Source: DAOTTY01 sp034437575 (GTDB taxonomy: Bacteria; Chloroflexota; Anaerolineae; Aggregatilineales; Phototrophicaceae). From it: a stretch of DNA of 64,000 bases. Location of the stretch: positions 1 through 64,000 of the forward strand of contig DAOTTY010000134.1 of assembly GCA_034437575.1 (NCBI GenBank), given 5' to 3'. The notes beneath the pieces were generated by a model, which worked only from the letters and a program-made list of their open reading frames with translations, was not told where the DNA came from and did no database searches. The translations under genes and the position numbers were made by a program. Positions 59,023 through 64,000 of the stretch are shown here, in pieces (the first letter of the stretch is position 1; each line of letters begins with the position of its first letter).

Positions 59023-59984
59023 GATGGTTGGTTGGTCAGGTCAATAATGTGCTGGTAGGCGGTTTCCAGGTCGGCTTTGTGTTGGGCGTCTATGTCACGA
59101 TTGAATGCCAGTTGGCGCAGCTTCCGCACCATCCCGGCCCGGACGAGCCACGTTGCCGCCGTCAGCTTCCAGGCAGGGTAATGCTTGCGGTACAGCTTGA
59201 GGCGGCTTTCCCACAAATTGCGGACGCTCCGCGCACTGGCCTGCCCGGTACTCTGCCCGCCCAGGTGAACCACCTGCGCCGTCGGCACACACTGCGCCCG
59301 CCACCCCGCTTTGCAAATGCGCCACGCCCAATCAACTTCCTCACAGTACATGAAGTAGGCTTCGTCAAATACCCCCGTCTGCTGGATGACCTCACGCCGC
59401 AGCATCATCGTCGCCCCTAGCGTGAAATCTACATCGAACGGGTCACTGCCATTGTACAGCGCTCGCGGGTAGCGCCCGTTGAACGTCCCTTCGATTAAAC
59501 GCCCTGGCAGCGGGAACAACTCCGCGTAGATTTGGCGCAAACCGGGGAACGCAAACGCGCTATGCTGGAAGCTGCCATCACCATACGTCAGGTTGGCCCC
59601 CACCAGCCCCACATCATCAGCGGCGAACAACGCATCGTACAGCCTTCGCGTGGCCCCCGCCTGTGTGATTGTATCCGGGTTGAGCAGGTACACGGCGCGG
59701 GGCAAGCGGGCCGCATCCGCATCAACGTTACCAAACCCCATCTGCCGGAGCGCGGTGTTGTTGCCGCGTGCAAAGCCCAGGTTCGTCTCGCTGGCCGTCA
59801 GGCACACATCGGGGAACTGCTGTGCAACCGCCTCTGCTGTGCCATCAGACGACGCGCTGTCCACCAGGTAGACGACGGCATCTAGCCCGCTGCCTTCGAG
59901 GTCAGCAACCAACGTCCGCAGCGTTTGCAGGGCCAGCTCGCGCACATTCCATGTGACGATAACAACAGCGAGATCATGGGCCAT
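59019..59984 (-). CDS. Family 2 glycosyltransferase (rhamnosyltransferase-like)
   Basis: The 321-residue protein has a GT2 fold with VVIVTWNVRELALQTLRTL at the start, VYLVDSASSDGTAE, the NLGFARGNNTALR segment, LLNPDT (the metal-binding D-x-D-like site) and FMYCEEVDWAWRICKAGW with the ED catalytic region. This layout is that of rhamnosyl- or galactofuranosyl-type transferases of surface polysaccharides. It overlaps the upstream lipoprotein gene (TGATG) and the next glycosyltransferase, so the three genes are co-translated. Confidence 0.88.
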   Translation of the reverse strand: MAHDLAVVIVTWNVRELALQTLRTLVADLEGSGLDAVVYLVDSASSDGTAEAVAQQFPDVCLTASETNLGFARGNNTALRQMGFGNVDADAARLPRAVYLLNPDTITQAGATRRLYDALFAADDVGLVGANLTYGDGSFQHSAFAFPGLRQIYAELFPLPGRLIEGTFNGRYPRALYNGSDPFDVDFTLGATMMLRREVIQQTGVFDEAYFMYCEEVDWAWRICKAGWRAQCVPTAQVVHLGGQSTGQASARSVRNLWESRLKLYRKHYPAWKLTAATWLVRAGMVRKLRQLAFNRDIDAQHKADLETAYQHIIDLTNQPS

Positions 59985-60991
59985 CAGTCAATCCCGACCG
60001 CTGCCATGAACTCAACCACATCCGCCAGGTCAGCTTCGGTTGCGGGCGTTACACCGTCCGCCCCCATGAGCGCCAATAACGCCTGCTGCGGTGATGTGAG
60101 TAGGTCAGCGTCAATTTCCACCAGCACCGGCTCCAGTTCGATTTGGCCGTCGCCCGTATCAGCAGCTTCGGCCCCGGCAATCTCCATGAAGGCGTCCGTC
60201 AGGCGCACGCGGTCACCCAGCAGCAGTTCCGGCGGATAGAACAGCACGCCATATGGCATCCCGTCGATGGTATCGGTCACGATAACCGACGGCGGCACGT
60301 CTTCGCCGTAGTCCGTGTCTAAAAAGCCCGCCGGAACGCCCGTCGCGGCGCACGCGCCGTCAGCAATCGTCTCGAACAGCAGGTCATAGCTGGTGTACTC
60401 GTCCACCTCACCGATGCTCAACGGGTCAATCCCGCGTGACTCCATCGCCACCGACGGCAGTATCCATGTGTGGAAGTCCCCCACCTCCAGGCGACAGAAC
60501 ACACGCCCACTCAAGTTATTCAAACGCACCCCCGAAGCCGACACAATCTCGCCTTCTAACCGGGTACGGCCATCGCGCACACCGACCATCGCCACATCAC
60601 CGCAGCCGCGCTTAATCGCCAGCACCGCCGATGGCCCGCTCAGCCAGGGCGCGGCAAAGCGGTCGCCATCGTTATAGTCGCACAGCGCAGTGAGCAGTTC
60701 CGCCTGACTTTCCGCTATCACGACCTCAATGGCCAACCCGGAGCGGCTGCTGAGTTCCTGGCTGAGCAGCGTCACGGCCTGCTGACGCAGCGCATCAGTG
60801 GAGTTTTCCGGGTCAAATGAGGGTGGCTGGAACATGATTCGCAGCGGGTTTTCTGGCCTGCCAGGGGAAATCGGCGTTGGGGCGAAGAAGGCGAGCGGGT
60901 CAGTCGTGGGGGTGGGAACCCCCACTTCCGGGCCACGATCACCACAGGCTGCTAACAACAGCAACAACATTACAGGATAAATTCGCTTCAC
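59984..60991 (-). CDS. Substrate-binding-protein-like lipoprotein
   Basis: The 335-residue protein starts with a lipoprotein signal (hydrophobic LLLLLAACGD, lipobox LAAC). After a Thr/Pro linker it has a two-lobe periplasmic-binding-like fold: RIMFQPPSFDPENSTDALRQ then ELSSRSGLAIEVVIAESQAELLTAL resembles phosphonate/PhnD-type binding proteins. It ends with a helix that includes a LMGADGVTPATE stretch. No ABC transporter permease or ATPase gene is adjacent, so it may be a sensor or an orphan binding protein. GTG 60991 with AGG upstream was chosen; TTG 61000 is the alternative. Confidence 0.72.
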   Translation of the reverse strand: MKRIYPVMLLLLLAACGDRGPEVGVPTPTTDPLAFFAPTPISPGRPENPLRIMFQPPSFDPENSTDALRQQAVTLLSQELSSRSGLAIEVVIAESQAELLTALCDYNDGDRFAAPWLSGPSAVLAIKRGCGDVAMVGVRDGRTRLEGEIVSASGVRLNNLSGRVFCRLEVGDFHTWILPSVAMESRGIDPLSIGEVDEYTSYDLLFETIADGACAATGVPAGFLDTDYGEDVPPSVIVTDTIDGMPYGVLFYPPELLLGDRVRLTDAFMEIAGAEAADTGDGQIELEPVLVEIDADLLTSPQQALLALMGADGVTPATEADLADVVEFMAAVGID

Positions 60992-61064
60992 GGGCGTCAA
61001 CCTAACGCAATAACAGGATCATACCCCTGATTATAGGCCACGCCACCCCCGTAGAGCAAAACGC

Positions 61065-62480
61065 TCACCCGTCGGTTTCATCGGCATAAAGCGGTACAGT
61101 GGGGTCCACCAGTTCGATGCTGCGGGCACCCACCCGCGAGTTCTGTACCGTCACACCCACGTCCTCGTGAATCAGCCCGGCCCAGCAGTTTTGCGGGTTG
61201 CGGGCGTCAATCCGTTCAGTCATGCGGATGCCGCCCCACACCACCGCCCGCTCACCCGGCGGCAAATAGAAATATGTGTTGTCCGTTTCTTCATCGTAAA
61301 CGGTTTGCAGCGCGTCGTCGTCGCCCACCCGCCAGCGCCAGGGATAGTCACTCACAGCCGTGTCGCAGTCAATACCCACCCGCCACGCGCCAGACTCGTC
61401 ATAGTCCCCATACGAAGCGGCCCGCTGCGTTTGCTGGTAAACCGTACCGGGCACAGCCCCGTGCGTGCGGATGGGCACGTCGCTGTAGTTTTCCACCGTG
61501 AGTTTGAAAGCCAGCACATCGCCCACAGGCATCGTGATGTCACGGCGGCTGCGATCTTGCGGGTCATCAGGGATCGCCAGCCGGTCGCCGGGGGCGTCCA
61601 TCACCGTAAACAGTGCGTCGTCATACGGCACCACGGTAAATATCACATCCACACCCACCGCCTGCGATGTAATTTCCGCCAGCGGCTTGCCACCATCCAC
61701 CAGCGTTAGTTCCGACTGGCGCACCACGCGCTGCCCCACCGCATCCTGGGCGGAGGCGACAACAGTATACGTGCCGTTCGGCGGTGCCTCAGCCCCGGAA
61801 TCTACACCGCCGTCATAGTCGAACGTGTAGCGCCCGGCCTCGCCGTCACGGGTTTCTTCTACCTGGGGGGGGACGAAAATCTGAACACCGTCTTCTGTGA
61901 GCAGGTACACATCCAGGTCGGCGGCCTTGCCCAGCACCACGTTGATCTGCGTGCGGTCACGGATGCCGTCCTGATTGGGGGAGAACGTCTGCGGGGAAAT
62001 CGTAAACACGGGCATATCCGGCAGGTCGGCGTCGGCGTCGGCAATCACCAGCGTACCGGAGGCGGTGTCAGTTTCGGTGTCGCTGACTGCCGTGAGTTCC
62101 CAGGTGTAGGTGCCGTTGGGCATCAGCCGACGTTCTACACTGCCGCCAATTTCCTCGCCCTCGCGGGTGTAGCCATCCACCACCCCACTGAACAGCCCTT
62201 CATATTCGCCCAGTGCCCGCCGCTCACCCTCACGGAACGCGAACACCTGCCCATCCTCGCCCGTAAACGTGATAGACACATCGGCATTGCCGGAGAGTTC
62301 ATAGGTATAACGGGTGATGTCGTCCTCGCCATCGGCGTTGGGTGTGATAGCGTCGGGGGAGAATGCTGCGCTGACGATAAGCGGCAGGTCAGGTTGCAGC
62401 ACGGCCTGCCCCACCACAACCACAGCGCCCGCCGCAACCAGCGCGGCGACCACCACCAGCAGGATTAACGATGCACGCAT
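61065..62480 (-). CDS. Membrane-anchored protein with FlgD-like Ig repeats
   Basis: The 471-residue protein has one N-terminal membrane helix (about residues 4-28) and a large ectodomain. Two repeats start FSPDAITPNADGEDD (about residue 40) and FSPNQDGIRDR (about 165), the calcium-coordinating FSPN.DG.D pattern of FlgD-type Ig domains, each followed by a (P)NGTYTW/V motif. The C-terminal half has Ig-like strands and a tail rich in acidic residues. The role is probably structural or scaffolding at the cell surface. It is upstream of, and in the same direction as, the binding-protein-like gene, 64 bases away. Confidence 0.7.
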   Translation of the reverse strand: MRASLILLVVVAALVAAGAVVVVGQAVLQPDLPLIVSAAFSPDAITPNADGEDDITRYTYELSGNADVSITFTGEDGQVFAFREGERRALGEYEGLFSGVVDGYTREGEEIGGSVERRLMPNGTYTWELTAVSDTETDTASGTLVIADADADLPDMPVFTISPQTFSPNQDGIRDRTQINVVLGKAADLDVYLLTEDGVQIFVPPQVEETRDGEAGRYTFDYDGGVDSGAEAPPNGTYTVVASAQDAVGQRVVRQSELTLVDGGKPLAEITSQAVGVDVIFTVVPYDDALFTVMDAPGDRLAIPDDPQDRSRRDITMPVGDVLAFKLTVENYSDVPIRTHGAVPGTVYQQTQRAASYGDYDESGAWRVGIDCDTAVSDYPWRWRVGDDDALQTVYDEETDNTYFYLPPGERAVVWGGIRMTERIDARNPQNCWAGLIHEDVGVTVQNSRVGARSIELVDPTVPLYADETDG

Positions 62481-62678
62481 GGGTTCCCTCGTGTTCGGAT
62501 CACAAACGGGGGCAATCTAGCACAGTAGGCGGGGGGCGTCTACGGTGTTATATCCCTTCTCTGGCGCGGATGGATGCCTTTAATTAGCCTGTATGATGGC
62601 CTAATGCCGCGCCCCGGCAAAGCAAACCCCCATATTGGAACACGCCCCACCTGCCACTATAATAAGCTGTCCACTTAA

Positions 62679-62717
62679 ATGACCATTCTCAGCACAGGAC
62701 GACCGAACCGAAGTTGA
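62679..62717 (+). other. Twelve-codon open frame whose stop overlaps the lon start
   Basis: ATG 62679 to TGA 62717 encodes 12 residues, and its TGA overlaps the TTG start codon of lon (62714-62716). It may be a leader peptide that couples translation to lon, or chance. Confidence 0.3.
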
Positions 62718-64000
62718 CCACCAACGAACTCTACGACATTCCTAACGCCGCCCCCGATGCCGACGGCGTAATTGAATTGCCCCTCATCCCTGCCAGCAAC
62801 ATCGTCGTCTATCCAGACACGGTGCGCCCCATGACCATCGCCACCAATCACGCCGAGGCCGCACTCGAAATGGCCCTTGCAGCAGGTATGACGGCGGCGC
62901 TGTTCACCCTCAACGACCCGATCAAGCCGCTTGCTAACGGCAACCTGCCTGCCATTGGCACCGAAGTGGCCGTGCGCTCCCTGCCCGCGCTGGATGGCAT
63001 GGACAGCGTACTGCTGCAAGGGCGGCGGCGCATTCAGTTTGTTGAACTGACGCAAACCGACCCGTACTACATCTGCCGCGCCCGCATCCTGGACATTGCA
63101 ACCGCAGTCACACCGCCGTTGCAGGCGTCCATGCGGGCGGCGGTGACGCTGTTCCGGCGCGTGATTAGCCTCAACCCGGAAATCCCGGCGGAGATGCTCG
63201 CCTACGCCCGCGAAACCGACGCCCCCGGCACGCTGGCCGACCTCATCGCGTCCACGCTAACGCTGCAAACCGACGAGCGCCTGATGGTCTTGGAAGCGAT
63301 TGATCCGGTAGAGCGGCTGCGTGTGATTACGCAACTGCTGGGCAAAGAACTCACCCTGCTGGAAATTGAAGACGAGATCGAAACGCAAGTTCAGGCAGAA
63401 ATGCGGCGCGACCAGCGCGAGAGCTTCCTGCGCGAGCAGCTTCGCGTTATCCGGTCGGAGTTGGGCGAAGGTGATGTGTTCCAGCAGGAAATTAACGACC
63501 TGCGCGAACAGGTCGGAACCGCTGACCTGCCGCCAGAGGTCGCCGCCCGCGCCCAGAAGGAAATCTCCCGGTTGGCAATAATGCCGCCAATGGCCCCGGA
63601 AATCGGCCTGATTCACACATATATTGAGTGGCTGGCCAGTGTGCCCTGGGCGAAAACCAGCACGGATAACCTGGACATCGCGCACGCCCAGCGCGTGCTA
63701 GACGAAGACCACTACGGCCTGCCGCGTGTGAAAGACCGCATCTTAGAGCATATCGCGGTGCGTAAGCTGGCCGCTGACCACATGCAAACGCCGATTTTGT
63801 GTTTCCTCGGCCCGCCCGGAACCGGCAAAACATCCCTGGGCAAAAGCATCGCCCGCGCCCTGGGCCGGGAGTTTGTGCGGGTGAGCCTGGGCGGTGTGCG
63901 CGACGAGGCCGAGATACGCGGCCACCGCCGCACCTACGTTGGGGCCATGCCAGGGCGCATTATTCAAACAATGCGCCGTGCCGGGACGGTGAACCCGGTG
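62714..64000 (+). CDS. lon: ATP-dependent Lon protease, 5' part (runs off the window)
   Basis: The 429 codons present encode the Lon N-terminal substrate-binding domain (about residues 18-210; ELPLIPASNIVVYPDTVRPM), the coiled-coil linker with QRESFLREQLRVIRSELGEG, and the start of the AAA+ module with Walker A GPPGTGKT at residues 366-373, then GGVRDEAEIRGHRRTYVGAMPGR. The Walker B, sensor and serine protease parts lie outside the window. An in-frame stop at 62663 and the lack of any other start before the N-terminal domain make TTG 62714 the only reasonable start. Lon degrades damaged and regulatory proteins in the cytosol. Confidence 0.95.
   Translation, partial: MTTNELYDIPNAAPDADGVIELPLIPASNIVVYPDTVRPMTIATNHAEAALEMALAAGMTAALFTLNDPIKPLANGNLPAIGTEVAVRSLPALDGMDSVLLQGRRRIQFVELTQTDPYYICRARILDIATAVTPPLQASMRAAVTLFRRVISLNPEIPAEMLAYARETDAPGTLADLIASTLTLQTDERLMVLEAIDPVERLRVITQLLGKELTLLEIEDEIETQVQAEMRRDQRESFLREQLRVIRSELGEGDVFQQEINDLREQVGTADLPPEVAARAQKEISRLAIMPPMAPEIGLIHTYIEWLASVPWAKTSTDNLDIAHAQRVLDEDHYGLPRVKDRILEHIAVRKLAADHMQTPILCFLGPPGTGKTSLGKSIARALGREFVRVSLGGVRDEAEIRGHRRTYVGAMPGRIIQTMRRAGTVNPV

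Noticed and set aside
1..64000. tRNA, rRNA or known riboswitch genes
   Set aside because: The gene-free gaps were read for TψC-loop-like words and tRNA-like folds and for known riboswitch cores; none could be supported by eye.

Overview
The window looks like part of a Chloroflexota chromosome, probably class Anaerolineae. It is GC-rich and has long operons of overlapping genes. It carries many lipoproteins and secreted proteins with Thr/Pro (TPTPT-type) stalks, large families of GT-C type membrane glycosyltransferases, and a Tad pilus machine with no secretin, as expected for a single-membrane cell. The taxonomic call is an inference from gene style; no rRNA or tRNA gene was recognised.

Layout. 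1-14070: a pentapeptide-repeat secreted protein bracketed by copies of a hairpin-rich repeat; comM; an M1-family lipoprotein peptidase; a run of a membrane protein, a lipoprotein, a CBS/CCA-type nucleotidyltransferase and a GNAT acetyltransferase; a cupin; a Crp/Fnr-like regulator divergent from a molybdopterin oxidoreductase-fold protein paired with a Tat-exported, catalytically broken L,D-transpeptidase; a CcdA-thioredoxin fusion; and a DUF2085 membrane protein. 14106-24938 (minus strand): three very large TadE/TadG-type proteins, followed in the minus-strand run by two OmpR-type response regulators and a histidine kinase. 24975-41412 (mostly minus strand): a PspA-like coiled-coil protein, then a surface-glycan island of nine multi-spanning GT-C/YfhO-type proteins, with two paralogous DUF4177-like proteins and a small unknown protein inserted. 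41503-45031: a zinc-ribbon coiled-coil protein and a NACHT/HEAT-repeat NTPase with an altered P-loop. 45085-48157: a broken alpha/beta-hydrolase remnant, then a minus-strand housekeeping run (pgeF, yggS, yggT, yggU, a lipoprotein). 48350-58242 (plus strand): a NarL-type response regulator and kinase, the Tad motor block (cpaB, a cpaE-like gene, a stand-alone CpaF N-terminal-domain protein, cpaF, tadB, tadC), comF and hpf. 58249-62480 (minus strand): two family-2 glycosyltransferases, a substrate-binding-like lipoprotein and an Ig-type membrane-anchored protein. 62714 to the end: the 5' part of lon, running off the window.

How the parts may work together. The Tad system is split in two blocks about 26 kb apart. 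The motor and platform genes are on the plus strand; the minor-pilin/tip-like proteins are on the minus strand. Each block has its own two-component regulators. The tip-like proteins carry canonical EF-hand-type calcium loops, and one also has a von Willebrand A domain with an intact DxSxS motif, a combination that recalls the PilY1 tip adhesin of type IV pili. The major pilin and prepilin peptidase are not in this window. The glycosyltransferase island between the two blocks could build a surface polymer or decorate the pilus or other envelope proteins; that link is inference from position only.
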